Below, piece by piece: positions 1 through 9,679 of a stretch of DNA of 64,000 nt. How positions within the stretch are numbered: position 1 is the stretch's first letter; every line of letters begins with the position of its first letter. The stretch is from Caenibius sp. WL (lineage in GTDB: Bacteria > Pseudomonadota > Alphaproteobacteria > Sphingomonadales > Sphingomonadaceae). The stretch spans positions 694,501 through 758,500 of the forward strand of contig NZ_CP081844.1 of assembly GCF_019803445.1 (NCBI RefSeq), written 5' to 3'. The notes beneath the pieces are model-generated. The model did not search any database. It saw nothing but the letters and a program-made list of their open reading frames with translations, and was not told the origin of the DNA. Position numbers and translations under genes: made by a program.

Positions 1-205
1 GCTGATGCACAGCGAAACGATTGCCGACCAACGCCATTCGCTCGCTTACTTCAGTATGCTGGGGCCGCGTTACGGCTGGCCCTATGCGCGCGATCACTAT
101 CGCATGATCGCCCGCTTCGGCCGTTTCCCGCATCGCAATCCGGTGCTGGGGCGAGCCAGCACGCCAGCGGAAATCCGCGCGATGGAAGCGGGCCATAGCT
201 GGTAG
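1..205 (+). CDS. DUF924 family protein, C-terminal fragment
   Basis: The start of this gene lies before the window; only the last ~67 codons are visible. The tail contains the pattern 'IARFGRFPHRNPVLGR' followed by 'STPAE', which is characteristic of the C-terminus of the DUF924 family, small alpha-helical proteins (about 180-200 aa) of unknown function common in Proteobacteria. It ends 20 bases before the next gene on the same strand, so the two could be co-transcribed. The family call is from recognised residues; no biochemical role can be given. Confidence 0.8.
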   Translation, partial: LMHSETIADQRHSLAYFSMLGPRYGWPYARDHYRMIARFGRFPHRNPVLGRASTPAEIRAMEAGHSW

Positions 206-225
206 AGCCAGACAGGGGGATAGAG

Positions 226-801
226 ATGACGAATGGAGCCGACGACCGGCCACGCTGTAGCTGGTCCACCAAAACGGCGCAGGAATGCGCTTACCACGAT
301 GCGGAATGGGGCGTGCCCGTGCGCGATTCCCGGATGCTGTGGGAAACGCTGATGCTGGAAGGCTTTCAGGCCGGGCTGGCGTGGTCAGTGATTCTCGCCA
401 AGCGGGAGAATTTCCGCGCCGCTTTCGCCGGGTTCGATCCGCGCGCGGTGGCCACATTCGACGAGCGGGATATCGAACGGCTGCTCGGCGATGCCGGGAT
501 CGTGCGTTCGCGCGCCAAGATCGAGGCGACCATTCGCGGCGCGCAGATCTACAATGCGATGGCCGATGCGGGGGAGGATTTCGCGGCGTTTTGCTGGTCC
601 TTCACCGAGGGCAGGCCGTTGCAGGGCGAAGGTGTCCACGCGCAGACGCCCCTTTCCCAGGCGATTTCGAAGGAACTGAAGCGGCGCGGTTTCAAATTCA
701 CCGGCCCGACGATCGTTTATGCCTGGATGCAGGCGGTGGGTATGGTCAACGACCACGCCCCCGAATGCTTCCGCCGCGCCGAAGTGGCTGCATTGGGCTA
801 G
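226..801 (+). CDS. tag: DNA-3-methyladenine glycosylase I
   Basis: Base-excision repair glycosylase that removes 3-methyladenine from alkylated DNA. The 191-aa length matches the family. The four zinc ligands of the E. coli enzyme can be placed: Cys11 (RCSW), His24 (YHDAEWG), His177 and Cys181 (NDHAPEC). Glu45 in 'MLEGFQAGLAW' corresponds to the conserved glutamate of the base pocket. A GGGG-rich Shine-Dalgarno sequence precedes the ATG. It lies just downstream of the DUF924 gene and convergent with a glutathione transferase gene. Confidence 0.95.
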   Translation: MTNGADDRPRCSWSTKTAQECAYHDAEWGVPVRDSRMLWETLMLEGFQAGLAWSVILAKRENFRAAFAGFDPRAVATFDERDIERLLGDAGIVRSRAKIEATIRGAQIYNAMADAGEDFAAFCWSFTEGRPLQGEGVHAQTPLSQAISKELKRRGFKFTGPTIVYAWMQAVGMVNDHAPECFRRAEVAALG

Positions 802-829
802 AAACTGCCGCGCGGGCGCACGGTCCGCT

Positions 830-1471
830 CTAACGGTCTGCCGCCGCGAAATGGGCCATCTGATCGGCATGGGCTTTCATGAAGGCCGGACGTTCAGTGG
901 CGCGTGTGATATAGGCGCGGCAGGCGGGATGCTCCGTCAGCCGGTCGAACCGTTCGAGAAGGCGCAGCACGTCCGCCATCAGGATATCGGCGATGGAAAA
1001 CGCCCCCGCCAGCCACTCACGCGCCGCCAATACCGGTTCGAGATGGCGTAACCGGATGGAAACGAAGTCATCCAGCACTTTCCATTCCGGCGTTCCGCCC
1101 TTCAATCCGGAAAAGGCGAGGAGCGACCATGGCAGGCTTGCCATTTCGACGGAGTTGAGCGCGGCGAAGACCCATTCCACGACTTCGGCCCGGCCGCGCG
1201 GATCGCGGGGCATCAGCGCATCGCTGCGTTCGCCCAGATGGAGGAGAATTGCCCCGCTTTCGAACAGCGAAATGTCGCCATCGGTCAGCCATGGCACCTG
1301 GCCGAACGGCTGGTGGGTGAAATGCGCGCTGTCCCGGCCGCGGAACGGCACGCTTTCGACGCGATAGGGCAGGCCTGCCTCCTCCAGCGCCCAGCGCACC
1401 CGCAAATCGCGGACATAGCCGCGCGGCATGTCCGGCACCCAATCGAACGTGGTGAGAATCAGGTCGGCCAT
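830..1471 (-). CDS. glutathione S-transferase family protein
   Basis: A 213-aa protein with a thioredoxin-like N-terminal half (about residues 1-85: 'RVRWALEEAGLPYRVESV', then 'QVPWLTDGDISLFESGAILLHL', the glutathione-binding cis-Pro and Glu-Ser elements) and an all-helical C-terminal half. The family conjugates or reduces substrates with glutathione in the cytoplasm; the substrate cannot be read from sequence. It is convergent with tag and is followed upstream (same strand) by the endonuclease III-like gene, with a 21-base gap. Confidence 0.88.
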   Translation of the reverse strand: MADLILTTFDWVPDMPRGYVRDLRVRWALEEAGLPYRVESVPFRGRDSAHFTHQPFGQVPWLTDGDISLFESGAILLHLGERSDALMPRDPRGRAEVVEWVFAALNSVEMASLPWSLLAFSGLKGGTPEWKVLDDFVSIRLRHLEPVLAAREWLAGAFSIADILMADVLRLLERFDRLTEHPACRAYITRATERPAFMKAHADQMAHFAAADR

Positions 1472-1492
1472 CTCATATCTCCGTGCGCCGGA

Positions 1493-2212
1493 TCATGGCC
1501 GTTTCCCGGCTGTTCCGGCCTGCCCTGTGCGGCAATGCGGCTGCAAGGGGCAGCGGGCGCAATCGTGGTGCGATGGGCGGCAGAACGTCTGGCCGACGCG
1601 TTTCATCAGCAGGTGATGTTCGTCGAAATCGCCCGCCGTCCATTCGGGCGGCCATGCCGGATCGAGCGCTTCGTAAGCGCGGGCGGTGTCCGCTTTGGCC
1701 GGGACGAGCCCCATGCGCTGAAGCACACGGCGGTGGTTGGTGTCGATCACCATCGCCTTGCGGTCGAGCGTGCTGGTGTTGACCACCCCAGCCGAAACCT
1801 TGCGCGCCACGCCGGGCAGCGTTTCCAGCCAGGCCATCGCCTGCGCGGTGTCCATCGCGGCGAGATGCGACAGATCGACTCTCCCGCACTGCTGCCGGAT
1901 GGTGAGGAGACAGGCTTTCAATCGCTGCGCCATCAATTCGGGGAATGTCGCGGTGGCGAGCTGTGCGGTCAGCGCATCGAGCGGCGCATCGGCCACCGCG
2001 TCCCACGATCCGTAATGCGCCAGCATGCGGTCGGTCGAAGCGTTGGAAACGGCGGTCTTGGTCCGCGCGCCGATCACCCCCTGCACCAGCGCCCACACGG
2101 GATCGCGGCGCTTTTCCGGCGGGCGCATGATGCGCCCGAAACCGGCGATCAGCCGCCGCTGAATATCGCGGAGCTGCTCCGTGCGCGGATCGTCGCCAAG
2201 GGCCAGTTGCAT
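1493..2212 (-). CDS. endonuclease III-like DNA glycosylase (HhH-GPD, [4Fe-4S])
   Basis: HhH-GPD superfamily base-excision enzyme, 239 aa. The helix-hairpin-helix 'LPGVARK' carries the likely catalytic Lys138, and Asp157 ('VIDTNHRRV') is the conserved general acid/base residue, the K/D pair of Nth-type bifunctional glycosylase/lyases. The C-terminus has the iron-sulfur loop C211-x6-C218-x2-C221-x5-C227. It is longer at the N-terminus and clearly diverged from housekeeping Nth, so I call it Nth-like rather than nth. It lies between the GST gene and guaA on the same strand. Confidence 0.85.
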   Translation of the reverse strand: MQLALGDDPRTEQLRDIQRRLIAGFGRIMRPPEKRRDPVWALVQGVIGARTKTAVSNASTDRMLAHYGSWDAVADAPLDALTAQLATATFPELMAQRLKACLLTIRQQCGRVDLSHLAAMDTAQAMAWLETLPGVARKVSAGVVNTSTLDRKAMVIDTNHRRVLQRMGLVPAKADTARAYEALDPAWPPEWTAGDFDEHHLLMKRVGQTFCRPSHHDCARCPLQPHCRTGQAGTAGKRP

Positions 2213-2263
2213 GGCGATACTATGGGATGCGCATCAGCCCCGAACAAGGCCTCCGGGTGGGGA

Positions 2264-3826
2264 TCACTCCCACTCGATCGTGCCGGGCGGCTTCGAGGTG
2301 TAGTCGTAAACCACGCGGTTGATGCCCTTCACCTCGTTGATGATCCGGGTGGCGACGCGGCTGAGGAACGCGGCATCGAAGGGATAGATATCCGCGGTCA
2401 TCCCGTCGGTGCTGGTGACGGCGCGCAGCGCGCAGACGCTGTCGTACGTGCGCCCGTCGCCCATCACGCCCACGGTCTTGACCGGCAGCAGCACGGCGAA
2501 CGCCTGCCAGATCGCATCGTAAAGGCCCGCGTTGCGGATTTCCTCCAGATAGATCGCGTCCGCCTTGCGCAGGATGTCACAGCGTTCCTTGGTCACTTCG
2601 CCGGGGATGCGGATGGCAAGGCCTGGTCCGGGGAAAGGATGCCGGCCGACGAAAATTTCCGGTAGGCCCAGTTCGCGGCCCAATGCGCGCACTTCGTCCT
2701 TGAACAGTTCGCGCAGCGGTTCGACCAGCTTCATGTTCATGCGTTCGGGCAGGCCGCCGACATTGTGATGGCTCTTGATCGTAACCGAAGGGCCGCCGGT
2801 GAAGCTGACGCTTTCGATCACATCGGGGTAAAGCGTGCCCTGGGCGAGGAAATCGGCCCCGCCGATCTTTTTCGCTTCTTCCTCGAACACGTCGATGAAC
2901 GTCTTGCCGATGAATTTGCGCTTGGCTTCCGGATCGGTGACGCCCGCCAGGCCGTTGAGGAACAGCGTCGAGGCATCGACGTGCACCAGCGGGATATTGT
3001 AATGGCCGCGAAACAGGCTGACGACCTGTTCGGCCTCGCCCATGCGCAGGATGCCGCCATCCACGAACACGCAGGTGAGCTGATCGCCGATTGCCTCGTG
3101 AATCAGCAGCGCGGCGACGGCGGAATCGACCCCGCCGGAAAGGCCGCAGATCACTTTTCCGTCACCCACCTGGGCGCGGATTTCCTCGATCTTGGTCTTA
3201 CGGAATTCGGCCATCGTCCAGTCGCCGGCAAGGCCGCAGACGTGGCGCACGAAATTCTTCAGCAGCTTGCCGCCATCGGGTGTGTGGACCACTTCGGGGT
3301 GGAACTGCATCGCGTAGATGCGGCGCTCGTCGTCTGCCACCACCGCAAAAGGCGCGCCGGGGCTGGAGGCCACGGGGCGGAAGCCGGGGGCGAGGCGGGT
3401 CACCTTGTCGCCGTGGCTCATCCACACCTGATGGCTTTCTTCCTTGTGCCACAGTCCGTCGAACAGCACGCAAGTGTCTTCGATGGCGATGAAAGCGCGG
3501 CCGAATTCGCCCGCATCGCCCTGCAGCACTTCGCCGCCGAGCTGCTGCATCAGTGCCTGCTGGCCATAACAGATGCCAAGCATCGGCAAACCGCTGTCGA
3601 GAATCGCCTGCGGGATGCGCGGGCCGTTCTCGTCGGTGACCGAGGCCGGCCCGCCCGAAAGGATCACGCCCTTGGGCTTCATCCGCTGGAAAGCCGCTTC
3701 GGCGCTGCCGAACGGGGCGATTTCGGAATAGACCCCTGCTTCGCGCACGCGGCGGGCGATGAGCTGGGTCACCTGGCTGCCGAAATCGACAATCAGAACG
3801 GAATCGGGAAGATGGGAAGCGTCCAT
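2264..3826 (-). CDS. guaA: GMP synthase (glutamine-hydrolysing)
   Basis: Converts XMP, glutamine and ATP to GMP, the last step of guanine nucleotide synthesis. The 520-aa protein has a class I glutamine amidotransferase domain (nucleophile Cys86 in 'LGICYGQQ', His176 and Glu178 in 'FHPEV'), an ATP-pyrophosphatase domain with P-loop 'SGGVDS' (230-235), and the C-terminal dimerisation domain ending 'PPGTIEWE'. I chose the ATG at 3826 (protein starting MDASHLPDS) because the frame stays open further upstream but those residues do not resemble GuaA. It is divergent from argB across about 180 bases. Confidence 0.96.
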   Translation of the reverse strand: MDASHLPDSVLIVDFGSQVTQLIARRVREAGVYSEIAPFGSAEAAFQRMKPKGVILSGGPASVTDENGPRIPQAILDSGLPMLGICYGQQALMQQLGGEVLQGDAGEFGRAFIAIEDTCVLFDGLWHKEESHQVWMSHGDKVTRLAPGFRPVASSPGAPFAVVADDERRIYAMQFHPEVVHTPDGGKLLKNFVRHVCGLAGDWTMAEFRKTKIEEIRAQVGDGKVICGLSGGVDSAVAALLIHEAIGDQLTCVFVDGGILRMGEAEQVVSLFRGHYNIPLVHVDASTLFLNGLAGVTDPEAKRKFIGKTFIDVFEEEAKKIGGADFLAQGTLYPDVIESVSFTGGPSVTIKSHHNVGGLPERMNMKLVEPLRELFKDEVRALGRELGLPEIFVGRHPFPGPGLAIRIPGEVTKERCDILRKADAIYLEEIRNAGLYDAIWQAFAVLLPVKTVGVMGDGRTYDSVCALRAVTSTDGMTADIYPFDAAFLSRVATRIINEVKGINRVVYDYTSKPPGTIEWE

Positions 3827-4005
3827 GGCGGCTTCCGTTAGGTGCCTGCCGCGCGCAAGTCCAGCCGCTCCATCGCGCGGACCGTGCGCTTTGCATCGCT
3901 TTTTGCGCAAAAGCGGTTCCCACTTTTCGCCGCGATGTTCTAGGGCGCATTTCGATTCTCTCGCGACCGGGGGAAGCTGTCGGGCTGCGAAGGAAGGATG
4001 GCGGC

Positions 4006-4917
4006 ATGAGTGCGGTGGAAAACGCGTTGGATAACAAGGCAATGCTGGCGAAGGCCGAAGTGCTGATCGATGCTCTGCCGTATATGCAGCGCTATGCCGG
4101 GCGCACGTTCGTGGTCAAATACGGCGGCCATGCCATGGGCGATCCCGAAGCCGCGCGCGATTTCGCGGAAGACATCGTGTTGCTCAAGGCCGTGGGGATC
4201 AACCCCGTGGTGGTCCATGGCGGTGGCCCGCAGATCGGCGCGATGCTGAAAAAGCTGGGTGTCGAATCGACTTTCATCGATGGCCTGCGCGTGACGGACA
4301 AGGCGACGGCGGAAGTCGCCGAAATGGTCCTTTCGGGCGCGATCAACAAGGAGCTGGTGAGCTGGATCGCCAATGCCGGGGGCAAGGCGCTGGGCATTTC
4401 GGGCAAGGACGCCGGGCTTGTCACCGCGACCAAAGTCACCCGCACGACCAAGGATCCGGGCAGCAATATCGAACAGGCGATCGATCTCGGCTTCGTCGGC
4501 GAACCCTCGCAGGTGGACACCACGATTCTCGAAACGGCGGGCAGCGCGGGGATGATTCCGGTGGTTGCCCCGATTGGCGCGGGCGAAGATGGGCACACCT
4601 ACAACATCAACGCCGATACGATGGCGGGCGCGATTGCCGCGGCGCTGGGCGCGGCGCGGCTGTTCCTGCTGACCGACGTGCCGGGCGTGCTGGACAAGGA
4701 GAAGAATCTCCTCACCGATCTGCGCCCCGGCGATGTCGAACGGCTCAAGGCGGATGGTACGATCACCGGCGGGATGATCCCCAAGCTCGAAACCTGCGTC
4801 CATGCGGTGGAGGCCGGGTGCGAAGCGGCGGTCATTCTCGATGGCCGGGTGCCGCATGCGATGCTGCTGGAAATCTTCACTTCCAAGGGCGCGGGCACGC
4901 TGATCCGCAACGCCTGA
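4006..4917 (+). CDS. argB: acetylglutamate kinase
   Basis: Phosphorylates N-acetylglutamate in arginine biosynthesis. The 303-aa amino-acid-kinase-fold protein shows '[10 protein letters not shown]' (Lys38 contacting phosphate), the 'HGGGPQIG' loop and '[14 protein letters not shown]' near the ATP site. An N-terminal extension with '[16 protein letters not shown]' matches the hexameric, arginine-inhibited type, so feedback inhibition is likely. GGAAGGA precedes the ATG. It leads a run of plus-strand genes (lipoprotein, yggT, folD, marC) that may be partly co-transcribed. Confidence 0.96.
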   Translation: MSAVENALDNKAMLAKAEVLIDALPYMQRYAGRTFVVKYGGHAMGDPEAARDFAEDIVLLKAVGINPVVVHGGGPQIGAMLKKLGVESTFIDGLRVTDKATAEVAEMVLSGAINKELVSWIANAGGKALGISGKDAGLVTATKVTRTTKDPGSNIEQAIDLGFVGEPSQVDTTILETAGSAGMIPVVAPIGAGEDGHTYNINADTMAGAIAAALGAARLFLLTDVPGVLDKEKNLLTDLRPGDVERLKADGTITGGMIPKLETCVHAVEAGCEAAVILDGRVPHAMLLEIFTSKGAGTLIRNA

Positions 4918-4975
4918 GGGCAGGCCGATCCCTGACGCGCCGGAACCGCGCCGCCGGCTCGCGCGTTGGCCGGAT

Positions 4976-5542
4976 ATGATGCTCCTTCGCCCCATTACCG
5001 CAGGGGCCGCGCTGGCTCTCATGCTCGGCCTTGCCGCATGCGACGGCAATCCGTTCGTGCCCAAGGTGGAGCAGGACACCAGCACTCAAGGCGTAAGCGT
5101 GTCTGCCGCGTCCGGCGGGGCGCCCGCGGTGCAGGGCGATCCCACCGCCGCCCCGGCGGAAAATGCGGCGCGGCCGCCCCGCGAGCCGGATTACGATGCT
5201 CTGGAACAGGTGGAGGACCCGGCGCGGGTGCAGGCTTTCCTGGCCGATGCCTTGCGGCAGGGGCGGTGGCGCGATGCCGCGCGCGCCTGGGGTGAAAAGG
5301 GTGATGCCGACGCCTTGCGGCAGCGTTTCGGCAGGCCGGGCGGTACGCTCGATCTGACATTCGGGCCGGGCAGCAGCGATGCCGGGGCCGGTTCGCAATA
5401 CTATTCCGCACCCTATACCCTGCGGTTGCCCGACGGGTCTTCCGAGAAAGGCACGCTCGTGCTGCGCCGGGTCAACGACGTGCCGGGCGCTTCAGCGGCC
5501 TCGCTGCGCTGGCATGTGGAACGCATGGATACGGCGCTCTGA
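4976..5542 (+). CDS. hypothetical lipoprotein
   Basis: A 188-aa protein with a typical lipoprotein signal peptide: short N-region, hydrophobic stretch and lipobox 'LGLAAC' (Cys near residue 22), so it should be lipid-anchored in the envelope. A low-complexity, Ala/Pro-rich linker follows, then a folded domain of about 120 residues ending 'RWHVERMDTAL'. I do not recognise the domain. Two adjacent ATG codons could start it. It lies between argB and yggT. Confidence 0.75.
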   Translation: MMLLRPITAGAALALMLGLAACDGNPFVPKVEQDTSTQGVSVSAASGGAPAVQGDPTAAPAENAARPPREPDYDALEQVEDPARVQAFLADALRQGRWRDAARAWGEKGDADALRQRFGRPGGTLDLTFGPGSSDAGAGSQYYSAPYTLRLPDGSSEKGTLVLRRVNDVPGASAASLRWHVERMDTAL

Positions 5543-5696
5543 CCGGCAGGAGACAGGCCGCATGGGAAAGCGATGCGGTGCTTGCATGTGAGAAACGCGC
5601 GGACCGGGTCGATGCAAGGCTTGCTCCGTTGGGGCGCGCTCGGCTAACAGGCCTCTACGGGCGGGCGCGGCCTGCCGCCGAAAGAAAGACCTGCGC

Positions 5697-5987
5697 GTGA
5701 TACTCCTCACCATTGCCCAGATTCTCGACCTGCTGATTTCGGTCGTCGTGACGCTGGTGATCGTCCAGTTCGTTCTGGGCCTGCTGATCGCTTTCAATGT
5801 CGTGAATATGAGCAACCAGTTCGTCTCCGCTATCTGGACGGCGCTCAACGCCCTGCTTCAGCCCTTGCTGGCGCCCATTCGCCGGATCATGCCCAACACC
5901 GGCGCCATCGACTTTTCGCCGCTGGTGCTGATTATCGGGTTGCAGATCCTCCAGATCATTGTCGGAAACCTTGCGAGGGCCATGTGA
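5697..5987 (+). CDS. YggT family membrane protein
   Basis: A 96-aa integral membrane protein with two hydrophobic segments separated by the YggT signature '[20 protein letters not shown]' followed by '[13 protein letters not shown]'. YggT proteins are small inner-membrane proteins of unclear function, implicated in osmotic tolerance or division-site organisation in various bacteria. Translation begins at GTG. The stop overlaps the folD start (ATGTGA arrangement), which implies translational coupling with folD, a pairing frequently seen in alphaproteobacteria. Confidence 0.9.
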   Translation: MILLTIAQILDLLISVVVTLVIVQFVLGLLIAFNVVNMSNQFVSAIWTALNALLQPLLAPIRRIMPNTGAIDFSPLVLIIGLQILQIIVGNLARAM

Positions 5988-6880
5988 GCGCGCAGTTGAT
6001 TGACGGGAAGGCCTTTGCCGAAGGTCTGCGGGAAAAGGTCGGCACGCTGGCCGCCGCGTTCGAAGCCAGCGCGGGCCGCAAGGCGGGCCTCGCCGTGGTG
6101 CTGGTGGGGGAAGACCCGGCCAGCCAAGTCTATGTGAAATCCAAGGGCAAGCAGACGGTTGCCTGCGGGATGGAAAGTTTCGAGCACAAGCTGCCCGCCA
6201 CCGCCAGCGAAGCGGAATTGCTGGGCCTGATCGAACGGCTCAACGCCGATCGCGCGGTCGACGGTATTTTGGTGCAATTGCCGCTGCCCGCCCATCTCGA
6301 CGAGCAGAAAGTGATCGCCACCATCGCGCCGGGCAAGGATGTGGACGGTTTCCATATCATCAACGCCGGGCGCCTGGCCGTGGGGCAGGACGGTTTCGTG
6401 CCCTGCACGCCGCTGGGCTGCCTGATGCTGCTGAAAGACAGGCTGGGCGATCTTTCGGGCCTCGATGCCGTGGTCATCGGCCGGTCGAACATCGTCGGCA
6501 AGCCGATGGCGCAACTGCTGCTGCAGGAAAGCTGCACGGTGACCGTGGCTCATAGCCGGACGAAGGACCTGCCCGGCGTGGTGCGCCGCGCCGATATCGT
6601 GGTGGCGGCGGTGGGCCGCCCCGAAATGGTCAAGGCCGACTGGATCAAGCCGGGGGCGACCGTGATCGATGTCGGGATCAACCGCCTGCCGCCCGAACCG
6701 GGGCAGGGCAAGGGGCGTCTCGTCGGCGATGTCGATTTCACCGGCGCGCGCGAAGTGGCCGGCGCGATCACACCGGTTCCGGGCGGGGTCGGGCCGATGA
6801 CGATTGCCGTGCTGCTGCGCAATGCGCTGGTTGCGGCCTATCGCCATGAAAGCCTCGATCTGGCGCAAGACGCGCTGTGA
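5984..6880 (+). CDS. folD: bifunctional methylene-THF dehydrogenase / methenyl-THF cyclohydrolase
   Basis: Interconverts 5,10-methylene-, 5,10-methenyl- and 10-formyl-tetrahydrofolate, using NADP. The 298-aa protein has the conserved 'YVKSKGK' (catalytic Lys and the YxxxK motif), '[11 protein letters not shown]', the nucleotide-binding '[15 protein letters not shown]' and C-terminal '[12 protein letters not shown]'. The start is GTG, overlapping the yggT stop. Confidence 0.96.
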   Translation: MSAQLIDGKAFAEGLREKVGTLAAAFEASAGRKAGLAVVLVGEDPASQVYVKSKGKQTVACGMESFEHKLPATASEAELLGLIERLNADRAVDGILVQLPLPAHLDEQKVIATIAPGKDVDGFHIINAGRLAVGQDGFVPCTPLGCLMLLKDRLGDLSGLDAVVIGRSNIVGKPMAQLLLQESCTVTVAHSRTKDLPGVVRRADIVVAAVGRPEMVKADWIKPGATVIDVGINRLPPEPGQGKGRLVGDVDFTGAREVAGAITPVPGGVGPMTIAVLLRNALVAAYRHESLDLAQDAL

Positions 6881-6943
6881 TGCCGCGGCGCCCTATCCGG
6901 CCATGCGGCCTGCCGCCGCCACGATGCGGGGTTGCAAGCTGAC

Positions 6944-7579
6944 ATGTTCGAAGTGTTCGCCTCGGCTTTCGTCACGCTGTTCGTCGTGATCGATCCGCCG
7001 GGGTGTGCACCGATCTTTGCCGGGCTTTCCAGCGGGGCCAGCCCGCACCGGCAGCACCGCATGGCTCTCCGCGCCGCCGGGGTCGCTTTCGTTATTCTCG
7101 TGCTGTTCGCGTTGTTCGGCGAATCCCTGCTGGGCGCGCTGCACATCGAACTGGATGCCTTCCGCATCGCGGGCGGGATCATGCTGTTCATGATCGCGCT
7201 GGAAATGGTGTTCGAACGCCGCACCCGCCGCCGGGAAGAACGGGCGGAAAAAGTGCGCGCCGCGCACGAGGTGGATCATGCGGTGGAAGATATCGCGATC
7301 TTCCCCATGGCGATGCCGATGCTGGCCGGCCCCGGGGGGATTGCATCGGTGATGCTGCTGATGGCGCAGGCACCGGGCATGGCCGCCTCACTCGCGGTGC
7401 TGGCGGCGCTGACTCTGGTCATGGCGGTGACGCTGGTCATGTTGCTGATGGCCACGCCGCTCATGCGGATTTTCGGCAGTCAGGTCGAATCGGTGGTCAC
7501 CCGCCTGCTGGGCGTGGTTCTGGCGGCGCTGGCGGTGCAGTTCGTGATCGACGGGGTGCGCGGCAGTCTTGCCGGGTGA
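6944..7579 (+). CDS. MarC family integral membrane protein
   Basis: About 211 aa with six predicted transmembrane segments and the MarC/UPF0056 features 'VTLFVVIDPPGCAPIFAGL' near the N-terminus and 'PMAMPMLAGPGGIASVMLL' in the middle. Function is unknown; the original link to multiple antibiotic resistance has not held up, so it should not be read as a resistance gene. An in-frame TTG four codons upstream (6932) is an alternative start; neither has a strong ribosome-binding site. Confidence 0.88.
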   Translation: MFEVFASAFVTLFVVIDPPGCAPIFAGLSSGASPHRQHRMALRAAGVAFVILVLFALFGESLLGALHIELDAFRIAGGIMLFMIALEMVFERRTRRREERAEKVRAAHEVDHAVEDIAIFPMAMPMLAGPGGIASVMLLMAQAPGMAASLAVLAALTLVMAVTLVMLLMATPLMRIFGSQVESVVTRLLGVVLAALAVQFVIDGVRGSLAG

Positions 7580-7618
7580 ACCGGGTGGGCAGACAGGTCG
7601 CGGCCTCGCGCACGAGGC

Positions 7619-8233
7619 CTATTGCAGGGTCACCCGGTCATCGTCGCCCGAACGGCGGCCGAAGAACTGCATCAACTGTACCAGCAATTCGCACCGGCTG
7701 GCCAGATCGGGCGCTTCCAGCAGCGCTTGCTTGGATGCGGCATCGAACGGGACGATTTGCGACACGCCGTTGATCAGTGCGGTATCGTCCAGCCGGGTGA
7801 CCGCATCCCAATCCACGCTGTAACCCTGATGATCGGCATAATCGCGCGCCGTGCGTTCGAAATCGGCGCGTTCGACCGCGCTCAACGCTTCATGCTCGGG
7901 ATCGTCGATCAGCTCGGCCTCAATCTGGCGGAACGGCGTGGCCACGTCCAGTTCGCGCAGGATGCGGAACCGGTGTTCCCCATCCAGCACGATGTTGAAC
8001 CGGCCGTCTTCCAAGGCTTCGACATCCTCGATCTTGCCGATGCAGCCGATGGAGAACAGCGGGGCGCCTTCTTCCCCGTTCTGCGGCTGAATCATGGCAA
8101 TGCGGCGGTCGCGCACCAGCGCGTCGCTCACCATCGCGCGGTAACGCGGTTCGAAGATATGCAGCGGCAGGCGCAGGCCCGGATAGAGAATCGCGCCCGA
8201 AAGGGGAAAGATCGAAAGGCGTTTGACAGTCAC
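7619..8233 (-). CDS. LON peptidase substrate-binding domain protein
   Basis: 204 aa, beginning 'LSIFPLSGAILYPGLRLPLHIFEPRYRAMV', the hallmark of the N-terminal substrate-binding domain of Lon proteases. The ATPase and protease domains are absent, so this is the stand-alone type common in Proteobacteria, role unknown (possibly substrate recognition). It is 4 bases downstream of the cnoX-like gene on the same strand, so the two almost certainly share a transcript. Confidence 0.9.
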   Translation of the reverse strand: MTVKRLSIFPLSGAILYPGLRLPLHIFEPRYRAMVSDALVRDRRIAMIQPQNGEEGAPLFSIGCIGKIEDVEALEDGRFNIVLDGEHRFRILRELDVATPFRQIEAELIDDPEHEALSAVERADFERTARDYADHQGYSVDWDAVTRLDDTALINGVSQIVPFDAASKQALLEAPDLASRCELLVQLMQFFGRRSGDDDRVTLQ

Positions 8234-8237
8234 CGGC

Positions 8238-9137
8238 TTATCCGAACAGGATCAGCGACAGTTTGCGGCGGGTCGTGGCGACCCACGGGTCTTCCAGTCC
8301 GACCGCTTCGAAAATCTGCAGCAGCTTGGCCTTGGCCGCGCCTTCCTGCCATTCGGGTGCGCTGCGGATCATCGCCAGCAACGTATCGGCCGCCTCGTCC
8401 CGGTGGCCTGCGGCAAAGGCCGCGTTGGCAAGGGCGAACTGGGCATCCATATCTGCGGGATTGGCCTTGGCGGCCTCGCGCAGGCTGGTCAGTTCGCTAT
8501 CGTCCGGTGCGTTTTCCGCCAGCGCGAGAGCGGAGCGCGCCTGCGCCAGCGCGGGATCGCCCGCCACATCCATGGGCAGCGTGGCCAGCACCTCCTGCGC
8601 TTCGGCAATCCGCCCTGCCGCGATCAGCGCGCGGATCAGCCCGGCATGCGCCGGGGCGCTGTCGGGCGCCATTTCGACGACCTGTCCGAAAATGCTCGCC
8701 GCACGTTCGCCGTCGCCTTCGGCCAGCACCTCTTCGCCCATGGCGATAAACTGCGCCACATCGGGGGCCTGCGCGTCGCCGCCATCGATCGGCAGCTTGG
8801 CTAGCAACTGATCCAGCACCTGGCGCAATTGCGATTCGCTGCGTGCATTGGTGAGATCGGCCACCGGCTGCCCCTGGAACATGGCATAGACGGTGGGGAT
8901 CGAACGGACCTGGAACTGCGCCGCTATGAACTGTTCCTCATCGACATTGACCTTGGCCAGCACCACGCCCTTGTCGGCATATTCGGCGCAGACCTTTTCC
9001 AGCATGGGGGCAAGCGCCTTGCACGGCCCGCACCATTCGGCCCAGAAATCCAGGATGACGAGTTTCGTCATCGACGGCTCCGCCACGTCCTTGCGGAACC
9101 GGTCCACCGCTTTCTGTTCTTCGAGATTGAGACCCAT
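8238..9137 (-). CDS. cnoX: thioredoxin-fold co-chaperone, CnoX/YbbN-like
   Basis: A thioredoxin domain (about residues 1-115, active-site motif WCGPC at 35-39 and cis-Pro in 'RSIPTVYAMF') followed by a TPR-like helical region to residue 299. CnoX/YbbN proteins are chaperedoxins that protect substrates from oxidation and hand them to chaperonins. The start at 9137 (MGLNLEEQ) is preferred; an ATG eight codons upstream (9161) is possible. Keeping both cysteines suggests redox activity, unlike the E. coli protein, which has lost it. Operon with the LON-domain gene. Confidence 0.88.
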   Translation of the reverse strand: MGLNLEEQKAVDRFRKDVAEPSMTKLVILDFWAEWCGPCKALAPMLEKVCAEYADKGVVLAKVNVDEEQFIAAQFQVRSIPTVYAMFQGQPVADLTNARSESQLRQVLDQLLAKLPIDGGDAQAPDVAQFIAMGEEVLAEGDGERAASIFGQVVEMAPDSAPAHAGLIRALIAAGRIAEAQEVLATLPMDVAGDPALAQARSALALAENAPDDSELTSLREAAKANPADMDAQFALANAAFAAGHRDEAADTLLAMIRSAPEWQEGAAKAKLLQIFEAVGLEDPWVATTRRKLSLILFG

Positions 9138-9317
9138 ACTGGCCAAGATGCATGCTCCCATGAGGCGTTTCGACGTGGCGCCTAATGTGGGCTTTTCGGC
9201 GGAATTGTGAAGGGCAGATATTTTTCGCGTTTTTCCTCTTGTCGGACCAAAAACTCACTGCTAGTTGCCCGCCCACCCCAGCAGTGCTGCCCCAGGGCAG
9301 CAAGCTGAAGCGCCAGA

Positions 9318-9392
9318 GCGGGCGTAGCTCAGGGGTAGAGCACAACCTTGCCAAGGTTGGGGTCGAGGGTTCGAATCCCTTCGCCCGCTCCA
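9318..9392 (+). tRNA. tRNA-Gly (GCC)
   Basis: A cloverleaf can be drawn: acceptor GCGGGCG/CGCCCGC, D-arm GCTC-AGGGGTA-GAGC, anticodon stem CAACC/GGTTG with loop TTGCCAA (anticodon GCC), T-arm with GGTTCGAATCC, discriminator T and an encoded CCA at 9390-9392. It stands alone between the cnoX-like gene and a membrane-protein gene, with no integrase or repeat beside it. Confidence 0.97.
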
Positions 9393-9679
9393 GTTCTGCG
9401 ACACGGCTGTAACAGTCTGCGCCGATAAGGTCGGCGCTCCTCCCGAAATGTGCGGTGTGCATTGCTTCGGCGTGTGGCTTCTATCCGGCCGGTTATCCCG
9501 TTCAATATGCCAATCTTGCACGGCCACAGGCGTTAAGCGTGCACGAGCCGAGGTTTCGTCAGCCCGAGAGCGGATATGCGTCTGGGGGGCGGGAGGATCG
9601 GTCGGCTTTTTGACGGATGAAAACAACGCATTATGATGGTCTGCATTCCGTAGTCCGGAAATGCGGGGATCGTGACGCC

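Noticed and set aside
6944-7579. Antibiotic-resistance role for the MarC-type protein
   Set aside because: The family name is historical; MarC itself has been shown not to confer multidrug resistance.
9318-9392. tRNA-Gly as an island attachment site
   Set aside because: Both flanks have host-like composition and there is no integrase or duplicated 3' end.
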